Shown: one piece after another, positions 9,313 to 17,778 of the stretch
Layout of the letters: every line of letters begins with the position of its first letter
Numbering within the stretch: position 1 is the stretch's first letter
Origin: Caballeronia sp. GAFFF1
GTDB taxonomy: Bacteria; Pseudomonadota; Gammaproteobacteria; Burkholderiales; Burkholderiaceae
Length of the DNA: 64,000 nt
Assembly (NCBI RefSeq): GCF_023630705.1
Contig: NZ_JALQEM010000012.1
Span: forward strand, 176,802-240,801
Reading direction: 5' to 3'
The notes under the pieces: generated by a model
What the model was told of the DNA's origin: nothing
The model's database searches: none
The model's input: only the letters and a program-made list of their open reading frames with translations
Translations under genes and position numbers: made by a program

Positions 9313-9372
9313 CGCCTGACGGCGAGCGAGATGGGCTGAAGCCCGCTCGCTCTCGGCACTACGCCGCAGGCG
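9313..9372 (+). ncRNA. Structured leader RNA, candidate xanthine/uric-acid (NMT1-class) riboswitch
   Basis: A nested hairpin can be drawn directly. The outer stem pairs 9313-9318 with 9367-9372 (CGCCTG/CAGGCG). The middle stem pairs 9325-9330 with 9346-9351 (AGCGAG/CTCGCT), and an apical stem pairs 9333-9336 with 9341-9344 under a TGAA loop. Between outer and middle stems lies a strongly asymmetric internal bulge, ACGGCG on the 5' side and about 15 nt on the 3' side including GGCACTACGCC. The published NMT1 class is described as a hairpin with a conserved internal bulge, binds xanthine and uric acid, and precedes purine-oxidation and transport genes. Architecture and context fit. The exact consensus could not be checked. 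Confidence 0.45.
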
Positions 9373-9499
9373 ATGGAGCCAATCCGAAGAGTACCGCGCG
9401 AGCGTGGCGACGAGCCTGTTCGCGAAGGTATCCGACGACGCTTGATCCCAAGCAATTGCCGCTTTTTCATGACGCAAGCCGCCCATCCAAGGAGAGGTC

Positions 9500-11002
9500 A
9501 TGGCTCAGTTCAGTGCAACGCCCGGCAGTTCAGCACTGCCGCCGTATGAAACCCCGTACGAATCTTCCGAGCACGATACCGGCGTGCCCGCCGGCTACAG
9601 CGATCGTCTGTACAACGAAGATCTCGCGCCGCTCAGGAATCAGACGTGGGGCGCGTACAACATCTTCGCGTTCTGGATGTCGGACGTGCATAGCGTCGGC
9701 GGCTATGTGTTCGCGGGCAGTCTCTTCGCGCTCGGGCTGACGAGCTGGCAGGTGCTCGTGTCGCTTCTGATCGGCATCGGGCTCGTGAATCTGCTGTGCA
9801 ATCTCATCGCAAAGCCCAGTCAGGTGGCGGGCGTGCCATATCCGGTCGCGTGCCGCGCGACGTTCGGCGTGCTCGGCGCGAACATTCCCGCGGTCATTCG
9901 CGGGCTGATCGCCGTAGCGTGGTATGGCATCCAGACGTATCTGGCCTCCAGCGCGCTCGTGATCGTCGTGCTGAAGTTCGTGCCGTCGTTGATGCCTTAT
10001 GCGGACGTGCATCGCTATGGTTTCGTCGGGCTGTCGGCGCTCGGCTGGGCCGGCTTCATGCTGCTGTGGGTGTTGCAGGCGGTCGTGTTCTGGCGCGGCA
10101 TGGAGATGATCAAAAAGTTCATCGACTTCGCGGGCCCTGCGGTCTATGTCGTGATGTTCGCGCTCGCCGGATACATGGTGTGGCGCGCGGGCATTCGCAA
10201 CATCGGGCTGAATCTCGGCGGCGTGAAGTATCACGGCATGGAAGTCGTGCCGGTGATGATCACCGCGATCTCGCTCGTCGTCTCGTATTTCTCCGGGCCG
10301 ATGTTGAACTTCGGCGACTTCTCGCGCTATTGCAAGAGCTTTCGCAGCGTGAAGCGCGGCAATTTCTGGGGGCTGCCGGTCAACTTCCTCGCGTTCTCGC
10401 TCGTGACGGTCATCACGACCGCGGCCACGTTGCCCGTGTTCGGACAACTGATCACCGATCCGGTTGAAACGGTGGGCCGCATCGATCATCCGACGGCCGT
10501 CATTCTCGGCGCGCTGACGTTCACCATCGCGACGATCGGCATCAATATCGTGGCGAACTTCGTGTCGCCGGCGTTCGACTTCTCCAACGTCGCGCCGCGT
10601 CTCATCAGCTGGCGCATGGGCGGGATGATGGCCGCGACCGCGTCTATCTTCATCACGCCCTGGAACCTCTTCAACAATCCCGCCGTGATCCACTACACGC
10701 TGGACATTCTCGGCAGCTTTATCGGACCGTTGTACGGCGTGCTGATTCTCGACTTCTATCTCCTGAAGCGCGGCAAGCTCGCGGTGAACGACCTCTACAC
10801 GACGTCCGACACCGGCAAGTACTGGTACACGAAGGGCGTGAATCGCCGCGCGGTCATGGCGCTCTTGCCCGCCGCAGTCATCGCGATTCTGTGCGTGATG
10901 CTGCCTTCGCTCGAAGGCGCCGCGAACTTCTCGTGGTTCATCGGCGCGGGGCTCGGGGCGTTGTTCTACTGGATGCTGGCGGATCGCAAGCACATGGCTT
11001 GA
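9500..11002 (+). CDS. NCS1-family nucleobase/allantoin:cation symporter
   Basis: Inner-membrane transporter of 500 residues with about 12 hydrophobic helices. The N-terminal 'YNEDLAPLRNQTWGAYNIFAFWMSDVHSVGGY' type region is diagnostic of the NCS1 (Mhp1/PucI) family, including the substrate-contacting tryptophan and asparagine-rich helix 1. A strong AGGAGA precedes ATG 9500 by 7 nt. It heads the plus-strand run NCS1-racemase-puuE-uraD-alc-allA, so allantoin, urate or a hydantoin is the likely substrate, but NCS1 specificity cannot be read reliably. The leader contains a riboswitch-like structure and the GntR gene lies upstream, so both RNA- and protein-level control are plausible. Confidence 0.88.
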   Translation: MAQFSATPGSSALPPYETPYESSEHDTGVPAGYSDRLYNEDLAPLRNQTWGAYNIFAFWMSDVHSVGGYVFAGSLFALGLTSWQVLVSLLIGIGLVNLLCNLIAKPSQVAGVPYPVACRATFGVLGANIPAVIRGLIAVAWYGIQTYLASSALVIVVLKFVPSLMPYADVHRYGFVGLSALGWAGFMLLWVLQAVVFWRGMEMIKKFIDFAGPAVYVVMFALAGYMVWRAGIRNIGLNLGGVKYHGMEVVPVMITAISLVVSYFSGPMLNFGDFSRYCKSFRSVKRGNFWGLPVNFLAFSLVTVITTAATLPVFGQLITDPVETVGRIDHPTAVILGALTFTIATIGINIVANFVSPAFDFSNVAPRLISWRMGGMMAATASIFITPWNLFNNPAVIHYTLDILGSFIGPLYGVLILDFYLLKRGKLAVNDLYTTSDTGKYWYTKGVNRRAVMALLPAAVIAILCVMLPSLEGAANFSWFIGAGLGALFYWMLADRKHMA

Positions 11003-11018
11003 AGTGAAGGCAACCTGA

Positions 11019-11042
11019 TCCGCCGCGACACGTCGCGGCGGA
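11019..11042 (+). promoter_or_regulatory. 11-bp perfect hairpin between transporter and racemase
   Basis: TCCGCCGCGAC (11019-11029) pairs completely with GTCGCGGCGGA (11032-11042) with only two bases between the arms. No T-run follows. It may stabilise the upstream mRNA or lower readthrough from the transporter into the racemase gene. Confidence 0.4.
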
Positions 11043-11071
11043 CGGAAAGACGCAATAAGCAGGAGACAGCA

Positions 11072-11806
11072 ATGCGCATCAAACTGATCAACCCGAACAC
11101 CACGCAACGCATGACCGAGTCGATGGCCCGCTGCGCGCGTGAAGTCGCAGCGCCCGGCACGGAAATCGTCGCGGTCAGCCCGACGATGGGCCCGCCTTCC
11201 ATCGAAGGTTATTACGACGAAGCCGTCGCCTCGCTCGGGCTGCTCGCCGAAGTGGAGGCGGGCGAGCGGCAGGGCTTCGACGGCTACGTGATCGCGTGTT
11301 TCGGCGACCCGGCGCTCTATGCCGCGCGCGAACTGGCGCGCGGGCCCGTGATCGGCATCGCGGAAGCGGCAATGCACGCGGCGAGCGTCATTGCGCCGGG
11401 CTTTTCCGTCGTGACGACGCTGCGGCGCACGTGCGGCATGGCATGGCATCTCGCCGAACGCTACGGCATGACGCGCTTCTGCAAGAACGTGCGTGCGACG
11501 GACGTCGCGGTGCTCGAACTCGACGAGCCCGGCTCGGCGGCGCGGCAGACGATCATCGACGAATGCCGGCGCGCGCTCGACGAGGACGGCTCGGACGCCA
11601 TCGTGCTCGGCTGCGCGGGCATGGCGGAATTCTGCCGGGAAGTGGAAGACGCCATCGGCGCGCCGGTCGTGGAGGGCGTGACGGCGGCCGTCAAATGGGC
11701 CGAGGCGCTCATCGCGCTGAAGCTGAACACGGCCAAACGAGGCGACTTCGCGCGGCCGCTCGCGAAACGTTACGACGGCGTGCTGTCCGATTTCGGCCCG
11801 CGCTAG
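11072..11806 (+). CDS. Asp/Glu/hydantoin racemase family protein, likely allantoin racemase
   Basis: Cofactor-independent two-cysteine racemase of 244 residues. The acid/base cysteines are Cys76 (ACFGDP) and Cys181 (LGCAGM), both in the positions expected for the hydantoin-racemase branch, and the N-terminal 'KLINPNTT' is characteristic. In this operon it most probably interconverts (R)- and (S)-allantoin so that the stereospecific allantoinase can use both, a role shown for HpxA-type enzymes. GGAGA lies a few bases before ATG 11072. A generic hydantoin racemase is the alternative. Confidence 0.88.
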   Translation: MRIKLINPNTTQRMTESMARCAREVAAPGTEIVAVSPTMGPPSIEGYYDEAVASLGLLAEVEAGERQGFDGYVIACFGDPALYAARELARGPVIGIAEAAMHAASVIAPGFSVVTTLRRTCGMAWHLAERYGMTRFCKNVRATDVAVLELDEPGSAARQTIIDECRRALDEDGSDAIVLGCAGMAEFCREVEDAIGAPVVEGVTAAVKWAEALIALKLNTAKRGDFARPLAKRYDGVLSDFGPR

Positions 11807-11826
11807 CCGCGTGAGAGTGTGAAATA

Positions 11827-11867
11827 CATACCGGCGACGTGACCCGCAATATCTGCGCCGCTGTATG
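11827..11867 (+). promoter_or_regulatory. Bulged hairpin upstream of puuE
   Basis: CATAC-CGGCG (11827-11836) pairs with CGCCG-ct-GTATG (11856-11867), giving ten pairs with a two-base bulge and a 19-nt loop. It is followed by a TACACT -10-like hexamer at 11889-11894. The element lies in the 135-nt gap between racemase and allantoinase genes, which suggests a second promoter or a regulatory leader there. Confidence 0.35.
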
Positions 11868-11941
11868 GGCGCGTCCGGGCGTTTTCGCTACACTGAATCG
11901 TCGACATTCCGTTGTTCAACGCCCCGATTCCTGACCCAGCC

Positions 11942-12898
11942 ATGTCTCTCGATCCGAACTATCCACGCGACCTGATCGGCTACGGCCGCCATCCCGTGCA
12001 GGCGAACTGGCCGGGGCGTGCGCGCGTCGCCGTGCAATTCGTGCTCAATTACGAAGAAGGCGGCGAAAACTGCGTGCTGCACGGCGATCCCGGCTCCGAG
12101 CAGTTCTTGTCGGAGATCGTCGGCGCGGCGTCGTATCCGGCGCGTCACATGAGCATGGAGTCCATCTACGAATACGGCTCGCGCGCAGGCGTCTGGCGCA
12201 TCTTGCGCGAGTTCGAGAAGCGCGGCTTGCCGCTTACCGTGTTCGGCGTCGGCATGGCGATGGAGCGGCATCCCGAGCTGTCGCGCGCGTTCGTGGAACT
12301 GGGGCATGAGATCGCCTGCCACGGGTATCGCTGGATTCACTACCAGGACATGTCGCCGGAGCGCGAAGCGGAGCATATGCGCCTCGGCATGGAAGCCATC
12401 GAGCGGGTGACGGGCGTGCGCCCGCTCGGCTGGTACACGGGCCGCGATAGTCCGAACACGCATCGGCTGGTGGCGGAATACGGCGGCTTCCTTTACGACT
12501 CCGATTACTACGGCGACGACCTGCCGTTCTGGATGGACGTCGAACTCGGCAGCGGCAAGACCACGCCGCAACTCATCGTGCCGTACACGCTCGACACCAA
12601 CGACATGCGTTTCGCCACGCCGCAGGGCTTCAATACGGGCGACCATTTTTTCACCTACCTGCGCGACGCCTTCGACGTGCTCTACGAAGAAGGCGACGAA
12701 GCGCCGAAGATGCTGTCCATCGGCATGCACTGCCGGCTGCTCGGCCGTCCGGGGCGTTTTCGCGGGCTGCAAAGGTTTCTCGATCACATCGAAAAGCACG
12801 ACCGCGTGTGGGTGACGCGGCGCGTCGATATCGCACGGCACTGGCGCGAACATTACCCTTACGATCAAACGCAGGCAGACAACGGGACGGCGGCATGA
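11942..12898 (+). CDS. puuE: Allantoinase, polysaccharide-deacetylase type
   Basis: Hydrolyses allantoin to allantoate by a metal-independent or loosely metal-dependent NodB-fold enzyme unrelated to the AllB amidohydrolase. The 318-residue product begins MSLDPNYPRDLIGYG, typical for PuuE. 'FVLNYEEGGE' near residues 31-40, 'GHEIACHGYRWIHYQ', and 'RPLGWYTGRDSPNT' map the deacetylase motifs. An upstream in-frame TTG exists, but ATG 11942 gives the family N-terminus. No convincing ribosome-binding site is visible. Its stop overlaps the uraD start by 4 nt (ATGA). Confidence 0.92.
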   Translation: MSLDPNYPRDLIGYGRHPVQANWPGRARVAVQFVLNYEEGGENCVLHGDPGSEQFLSEIVGAASYPARHMSMESIYEYGSRAGVWRILREFEKRGLPLTVFGVGMAMERHPELSRAFVELGHEIACHGYRWIHYQDMSPEREAEHMRLGMEAIERVTGVRPLGWYTGRDSPNTHRLVAEYGGFLYDSDYYGDDLPFWMDVELGSGKTTPQLIVPYTLDTNDMRFATPQGFNTGDHFFTYLRDAFDVLYEEGDEAPKMLSIGMHCRLLGRPGRFRGLQRFLDHIEKHDRVWVTRRVDIARHWREHYPYDQTQADNGTAA

Positions 12899-13416
12899 AG
12901 GCGATGCAAACCACACTCGAGAAACTCAACTCCATGCCCGCCGACGCGTTCGTGACCGTGCTCGCGGGCATCTTCGAGCATTCGCCGTGGGTCGCGGAGA
13001 TCGCGGCCAAGAAGCGCCCGTTTTCGAGCGTCGACGAATTGCACGCGACGATGTCGCAGGCGGTGGAGGCGGCGGGCGAAGAGAAGCAACTCGCGCTCAT
13101 TAACGCTCACCCGGAACTCGCAGGCAAGGCGGCGGTGCGCGGCGAACTGACGGCCGAATCGACTCGCGAGCAAAGCGGCGCCGGTCTCAATCTCTGCGCG
13201 CAGGAAGAATTCGACAAGCTCCAGGCGCTCAACACGGCGTATCGCGAGAAGTTCGGCTTCCCGTTCATTCTCGCGGTGCGCGGCTATGACCGTCACGGCA
13301 TCATCGCGAACTTCGAGGCGCGCGTGAATCACGACCGCGCTCAAGAGCTTCGCACGAGTCTGGACCAGATTTACCGGATCGCGCGCTTCAGGCTCGACGA
13401 CCTGATAGCGCAGTGA
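12895..13416 (+). CDS. uraD: 2-oxo-4-hydroxy-4-carboxy-5-ureidoimidazoline decarboxylase
   Basis: Stereospecific decarboxylation of OHCU to (S)-allantoin, the third step after urate oxidation. The 173-residue helical protein carries 'GIFEHSPWVAE' and 'LINAHPELAGKAA' (with the catalytic His of the HPxL motif), then the segment ending 'EQSGAGL', and 'KFGFPFILAVRGYDRHGI', which are all family hallmarks. ATG 12895 overlaps the puuE stop, so the proteins are coupled. ATG 12904 is a possible alternative. The orphan-like N-terminus lacks any targeting signal, placing it in the cytoplasm. Confidence 0.94.
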   Translation: MKAMQTTLEKLNSMPADAFVTVLAGIFEHSPWVAEIAAKKRPFSSVDELHATMSQAVEAAGEEKQLALINAHPELAGKAAVRGELTAESTREQSGAGLNLCAQEEFDKLQALNTAYREKFGFPFILAVRGYDRHGIIANFEARVNHDRAQELRTSLDQIYRIARFRLDDLIAQ

Positions 13417-13450
13417 ACCGCATTTCCCCGTATAGACAAGGACGAAGACA

Positions 13451-14461
13451 ATGGCAATTCCGACACTCGATCCCAACGCGCCCGATTTTACGCGCCGCTA
13501 TGTGAATCTCGCGGACCCGCGTCTGGGCGCGCAGGCGCTCGAGGCGAGCGACGATTTCTTCGCGCCGAAGGAACGCATGCTGAACCCCGAGCCGGCCGTG
13601 TTCATTCCCGGCAAATACGACGAACATGGCAAGTGGATGGACGGCTGGGAAACGCGACGCAAGCGCACGACCGGCTACGACTGGTGCATCGTCAAGCTGG
13701 CGCGGCCGGGCGTGATCAAGGGCATCGATCTGGATACGAGCCACTTCACCGGCAACTTCCCGCCGGCGGCGTCGATCGAGGGCGCGCATGTCGCCGACGG
13801 CGCGCCGAGCCAGTCCACGCAATGGACGGAAATCGTGCCGTCCACGACGCTGCAGGGCAACAGCCACCACTATCTGGACGTCGCATCGGCCGAGCCGTTC
13901 ACGCACTTGCGCGTGAACATCTATCCGGACGGCGGCATCGCGCGGTTGCGCGTGTACGGTCAGCCGCAACTCGACTGGCGCAACGCGGATCGCAATGAAC
14001 TGTTCGATCTCGCCGCGATGGAAAACGGCGCGTACATGGTCGGCACCAACAACCAGCACTTCGGTCTCGCGTCCACGCTTCTGATGCCGGGCCGCGGCGT
14101 CAACATGGGCGACGGCTGGGAAACGCGCCGCCGCCGCGAGCCGGGCAACGACTGGTGCATCGTCGCGCTCGCGCAGCCGGGCATCATCAAGAAGGTCGAA
14201 GTGGATACCGCTCACTTCAAGGGCAATTTCCCCGACCGCTGCTCGCTTCAGGCGGCGTATGTGAAAGGCGGCACCGACAGCTCGCTCGTCACGCAGGCCA
14301 TGTTCTGGCCGGTGCTGCTTTCGGAACAGAAGCTGCAGATGGACAAGCAGCACTTCTTCGAGTCCGAACTCGCGGCGCTCGGGCCGGTCACGCACGTGCG
14401 CTTCAACATCTACCCGGACGGCGGCGTGTCGCGCCTGCGTCTTTTCGGAACGCTTGCATGA
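13451..14461 (+). CDS. alc: Allantoicase
   Basis: Hydrolyses allantoate to (S)-ureidoglycolate and urea. The 336-residue protein is built from two tandem jelly-roll allantoicase repeats. This is visible as the near-duplicated motifs '[19 protein letters not shown]' (about residue 64) and '[19 protein letters not shown]' (about 223), each followed by a 'DT(S/A)HF.GN(F)P' segment and ending in 'FNIYPDGG.(S/A)RLR(V/L)(Y/F)G'. The cytoplasmic enzyme sits between uraD and allA, and its TGA overlaps the ATG of allA. Confidence 0.95.
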   Translation: MAIPTLDPNAPDFTRRYVNLADPRLGAQALEASDDFFAPKERMLNPEPAVFIPGKYDEHGKWMDGWETRRKRTTGYDWCIVKLARPGVIKGIDLDTSHFTGNFPPAASIEGAHVADGAPSQSTQWTEIVPSTTLQGNSHHYLDVASAEPFTHLRVNIYPDGGIARLRVYGQPQLDWRNADRNELFDLAAMENGAYMVGTNNQHFGLASTLLMPGRGVNMGDGWETRRRREPGNDWCIVALAQPGIIKKVEVDTAHFKGNFPDRCSLQAAYVKGGTDSSLVTQAMFWPVLLSEQKLQMDKQHFFESELAALGPVTHVRFNIYPDGGVSRLRLFGTLA

Positions 14462-14961
14462 TGAAGACGCTCGCGATCGAACCCTTGACGCGCGCGGCGT
14501 TCAGGCCTTTTGGCGATGTGATCGAGCTCGACGGCGCGAAGCAGATTCCAATCAACCTCGGCACGACGATCCGCTTTCACGATCTCTGCAAGGTCGATGT
14601 GACGGACGAGGGCGGCCGCACGCTCGTCAATCTCTTTCGCGGCCAGCCGCGCGTGCTGCCGTTCGAAGTGAAGATGATGGAGCGGCATCCGCTCGGCTCG
14701 CAGGCGTTCATTCCGCTCGACGAGCGGCCGTATCTCGTCGTCGTCGCGCCGGCGGGCGAACTCGACGAATCGAAGATTCGTGCGTTCGTTACGCGCGGCT
14801 GGCAGGGCGTGAACTACGCGAAAGGCGTCTGGCACCATCCGCTCATTGCGCTTGGGAAGGTCAGCGATTTCATCGTCGTCGATCGCGGTGGCGATGGCTT
14901 GAATCTGAACGAGCAGGACCTGAGAGAGTCGTTGTGGCTGACACAAGAGGCGCTGCGCTGA
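14458..14961 (+). CDS. allA: Ureidoglycolate lyase
   Basis: Splits ureidoglycolate to glyoxylate and urea, the last step of the pathway in this operon. The 167-residue cupin-fold protein has '[14 protein letters not shown]' at the start, '[14 protein letters not shown]' and '[16 protein letters not shown]', all typical of AllA. ATG 14458 overlaps the alc stop. ATG 14461 directly behind is equally possible. With allantoicase present, the route releases two urea molecules rather than ammonia. No urease genes are in the window. A strong terminator follows at 15003. Confidence 0.94.
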   Translation: MMKTLAIEPLTRAAFRPFGDVIELDGAKQIPINLGTTIRFHDLCKVDVTDEGGRTLVNLFRGQPRVLPFEVKMMERHPLGSQAFIPLDERPYLVVVAPAGELDESKIRAFVTRGWQGVNYAKGVWHHPLIALGKVSDFIVVDRGGDGLNLNEQDLRESLWLTQEALR

Positions 14962-15002
14962 GTCGTCGCGCGTATTGCGCGTATCGCCCATGGCAGTCAC
15001 GG

Positions 15003-15033
15003 AAAGACCGGCGCAGCATGGCCGGTCTTTTTT
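15003..15033 (+). terminator. Strong terminator ending the allantoin operon
   Basis: AAAGACCGG (15003-15011) pairs with CCGGTCTTT (15022-15030) around a 10-nt loop and runs into a T-tract ending at 15033. It lies 41 nt after the allA stop and separates the operon from ltaE. Confidence 0.85.
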
Positions 15034-15078
15034 ATTGCGCGCTACACTATTCCGCTCATCCCGACCAAGCGACTCACG

Positions 15079-16098
15079 ATGCCAGCACGCCAGATCGACC
15101 TACGCAGCGATACCGTCACCCGCCCGAGCCAAGCGATGCTCGCCGCCATGTCAGCCGCCGAAGTCGGCGACGACGTCTGGGGCGACGATCCCACGGTGCT
15201 CAAGCTCCAGTCCACGCTCGCCGCGCGCACCGGCAAGGAAGCGGGCCTGTTCTTTCCGAGCGGCACGCAAAGCAACCTCGCCGCGTTGATGGCGCACTGC
15301 GCGCGCGGCGACGAGTACATCGTCGGGCAGGCGGCGCATACGTACAAGTACGAGGGCGGCGGGGCGGCGGTGCTCGGCAGCATTCAGCCGCAGCCAATCG
15401 AGAATGCGCCCGACGGTTCCTTGCCGCTCGACAAGATCGCGGCGGCGATCAAGCCCATTGACGATCACTTCGCGCGTTCGCGCCTGCTCGCGCTGGAGAA
15501 CACCATCGGCGGCAAAGTGCTGCCTGCCGACTACGTGGCGCAGGCGACCAAGCTGGCCCGCGATCGCGGACTCTCGACGCATCTGGACGGCGCGCGCCTC
15601 TTCAACGCGGTGGTGGCGTCGGACCGGCCGGTGAGCGAGCTGTGCGCGCCGTTCGATACGGTTTCCATCTGCTTCTCGAAAGGCCTCGGCGCGCCGGTCG
15701 GTTCGGTGCTGGTCGGCAGCAAGGCGCTCGTGGATGTTGCGCACCGCTGGCGCAAGGTGCTCGGCGGCGGCATGCGGCAGGCGGGCGTGCTCGCGGCGGC
15801 GTGCCTTCATGCGCTCGATCATCACGTCGACGGCCTCGCGCAGGATCATGAGAACGCGGCGCGGCTCGCAGCGGGGCTCGCCGGCATCGACGGAATCGTG
15901 ATTCAGTCGCAAGCCACCAACATGGTGTTCGCGCAGATTCCCGAAAAGCATTGCGCGCCGCTCGAAGCGTGGCTCAAGGAACGCGGCATTCTCACGCAGA
16001 TGCTCTACGCATCGCGGTTCGTGACGCATCGCGATGTGTCGCGCGACGATATCGACACAGTCATCGACGCGGTCAAAGCCTACTTCGCCGCGCAATGA
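15079..16098 (+). CDS. ltaE: Low-specificity L-threonine aldolase
   Basis: PLP enzyme cleaving L-threonine or L-allo-threonine to glycine and acetaldehyde. The 339-residue protein opens with 'IDLRSDTVTRPSQAMLAAM', shows 'GDDVWGDDP', the aspartate-containing 'HLDGARLFNA' and the Schiff-base lysine in 'ICFSKGLGAPVGS', in canonical order. ATG 15079 is preceded by a TACACT -10-like hexamer, so it is probably transcribed alone between the two purine-catabolic operons. A metabolic link through glycine and glyoxylate is possible but inferred only from position. Confidence 0.93.
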   Translation: MPARQIDLRSDTVTRPSQAMLAAMSAAEVGDDVWGDDPTVLKLQSTLAARTGKEAGLFFPSGTQSNLAALMAHCARGDEYIVGQAAHTYKYEGGGAAVLGSIQPQPIENAPDGSLPLDKIAAAIKPIDDHFARSRLLALENTIGGKVLPADYVAQATKLARDRGLSTHLDGARLFNAVVASDRPVSELCAPFDTVSICFSKGLGAPVGSVLVGSKALVDVAHRWRKVLGGGMRQAGVLAAACLHALDHHVDGLAQDHENAARLAAGLAGIDGIVIQSQATNMVFAQIPEKHCAPLEAWLKERGILTQMLYASRFVTHRDVSRDDIDTVIDAVKAYFAAQ

Positions 16099-16102
16099 AA
16101 AA

Positions 16103-16135
16103 ACGGCCCGAGCGGCAGAAGCCGATTCGGGCCGT
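16103..16135 (-). terminator. Terminator between convergent ltaE and puuD
   Basis: ACGGCCCGA (16103-16111) pairs with TCGGGCCGT (16127-16135). On the minus strand the stem is followed by a run of six Ts, so it mainly serves puuD. The plus-strand tail (CTCCC) is weak, but the stem may also help ltaE. Confidence 0.8.
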
Positions 16136-16154
16136 CTCCCCTGGAGCACGACGC

Positions 16155-17348
16155 TTACTGCACCGCGCCTCCGTCAAACCATGCAGCAATCTTCTGACGC
16201 TCGGCATCCGTCATTTGCGTAACGTTGCCGAGCGGCATCGCTTTCAACGTCACCGCCTGCTGATGCACGCGCTGCGCGTTCTGGCGAATTTCGGCGGGCG
16301 TGTCGAGGAGAACGCCTGCCGGCGCGCTGCCCATCATCGTCGGATGCGCGGAGTGGCAGACCGCGCAACGCTGCTGAATGATCGGCTGAATGTCCGCGAC
16401 CTTGATCGTCGGCGCACCCGCGGCGTGCGCGACCGGCACCGTCGGCGCGGGCATCGTCCAGGCGAACGCGCCGAGAACCAGTACGAGACCGGCAACCGGC
16501 ATGTACCACAGCACCTGTCCGCGATGGCGCATCACGAAGAACTGACGGATCAGCGCGCCCGCCAGCATGATGAGCACGAGGATCACCCAGTTGTACTTGT
16601 GCGTGTAGGTCATCGCGTAGTGGTTCGACAGCATCGCGAAGACGACCGGCAGCGTGAAGTACGTGTTATGCACGGAACGTTGCTTGCCGCGCTTGCCGTA
16701 GATGGCGTTCGGCGTTTCGCCCTTGAGCATCGCCGCGACCATCTTGCGCTGTCCCGGAATGATGACGAAGAACACGTTTGCCGACATGATCGTCGCGATC
16801 ATCGCGCCGGTGATCAGATACGCCGCGCGGCCCGAGAACACGTGGCACGCGACGAATGCCGCGATCAGCACGTAAATGCCCACGCAAATGCCGAGCAGCT
16901 TGTCGTTGTGGCCGAGCAGGCGGCACAGCGAATCGTAGACGATCCAGCCGGCCATCAGAAAGCCGAGCGCCGCCGACACCGCAACGACCGGGCCCATGTC
17001 GAGCACGTTCTTGTCGATCAGATACGTGCTCGGCGAGAGCAGATACAGCACGAAGAAGAGGCCGAAGCCGGACATCCATGTGGTGTAGGACGGCCAGAAC
17101 GACCAGTGAAGGTTCTCCGGCATGTCTTGCGGCGCAACCGAATACTTCTGCATGTGATAGAAGCCGCCGCCGTGCACGTGCCAGAAGTCGCCGAACACGC
17201 CGCGCCGGCGCGCGTTCGGGTCCTGCGGCGGTTTCAGGCTGTTGTCGAGCGCGACGAAATAGAACGACTCGCCGATCCACGCGATCGCCACGATCACGTG
17301 CAGACAGCGCAAGACCAGATTCAGCCAGTCGGTGATAAAGCCTTCCAT
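16155..17348 (-). CDS. puuD: Membrane urate hydroxylase with C-terminal cytochrome c (PuuD)
   Basis: Oxidises urate to 5-hydroxyisourate at the inner membrane, passing electrons to a fused c-type cytochrome. The N-terminal about 300 residues contain eight or so hydrophobic helices (DUF989/urate hydroxylase domain, 'LRCLHVIVAIAWIGESFYF' first). The C-terminal periplasmic domain has the haem motif CAVCH at 328-332 and a likely axial Met371. GGAGGAG lies 4 nt before ATG 17348, overruling an upstream in-frame GTG. Length 397 residues is normal for the family. It follows uraH by 76 nt on the same strand, so the first two steps of urate breakdown are co-encoded. Confidence 0.93.
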   Translation of the reverse strand: MEGFITDWLNLVLRCLHVIVAIAWIGESFYFVALDNSLKPPQDPNARRRGVFGDFWHVHGGGFYHMQKYSVAPQDMPENLHWSFWPSYTTWMSGFGLFFVLYLLSPSTYLIDKNVLDMGPVVAVSAALGFLMAGWIVYDSLCRLLGHNDKLLGICVGIYVLIAAFVACHVFSGRAAYLITGAMIATIMSANVFFVIIPGQRKMVAAMLKGETPNAIYGKRGKQRSVHNTYFTLPVVFAMLSNHYAMTYTHKYNWVILVLIMLAGALIRQFFVMRHRGQVLWYMPVAGLVLVLGAFAWTMPAPTVPVAHAAGAPTIKVADIQPIIQQRCAVCHSAHPTMMGSAPAGVLLDTPAEIRQNAQRVHQQAVTLKAMPLGNVTQMTDAERQKIAAWFDGGAVQ

Positions 17349-17424
17349 GAACTCCTCCACTACCGATTCGTTATGCGCACGCCGTCGATGCGCGGCATGC
17401 TGATCGCTCTGCTTGGCGCGGCCG

Positions 17425-17778
17425 TTAGCTGCCGCGATACGTGCTGTACGCCCACGGTGAAACGAGGAGCGGCACGTGATAATGCGCGGCGGCGTCCGCG
17501 ATGCCGAAGCGCAGCACGACGCGATCGACGAAGCGCGGCTCGGGCACTGTCACGCCGAGCCCGGCGAAATAATCGCCTGCGTGAAAAACGAGTTCGTATT
17601 CGCCGGTTTCGAGTTCCGCGCCTTCGAGCAGCGGCGCATCGCAGCGGCCGTCGTCGTTGGTCAGGGTGGTCTTGATTGCGCGCCGGGTGTCGCCGGATAG
17701 CGCGAAGAGCTCGACTTGGATGTGCGCGCCGGGGCGGCCGTGCGCCGTGTCGAGGACGTGGGTGGTGAGCTTGCCCAT
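17425..17778 (-). CDS. uraH: 5-hydroxyisourate hydrolase (transthyretin-like)
   Basis: Hydrolyses 5-hydroxyisourate to OHCU, the UraD substrate. The 117-residue protein begins 'MGKLTTHVLDTAHGRPG', with the active-site His7, and ends with the diagnostic 'YSTYRGS' (YRGS) tetrapeptide. A conserved Arg/His pair lies in the middle ('AHYHVPLLVSPWAYST'). AAGGA lies before the ATG codons 17784 and 17778. The second gives the typical family start. Transcribed divergently from the 8-oxoguanine deaminase-like gene and upstream of puuD. Confidence 0.94.
   Translation of the reverse strand: MGKLTTHVLDTAHGRPGAHIQVELFALSGDTRRAIKTTLTNDDGRCDAPLLEGAELETGEYELVFHAGDYFAGLGVTVPEPRFVDRVVLRFGIADAAAHYHVPLLVSPWAYSTYRGS

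Noticed and set aside
9530..11449. 639-residue minus-strand frame opposite the NCS1 and racemase genes
   Set aside because: Antisense shadow with His/Arg/Asp-rich sequence. Both genes on the plus strand are unmistakable.
15951..17675. 574-residue plus-strand frame opposite puuD
   Set aside because: Shadow of the PuuD/UraH genes; composition is Arg/His-rich without domains.
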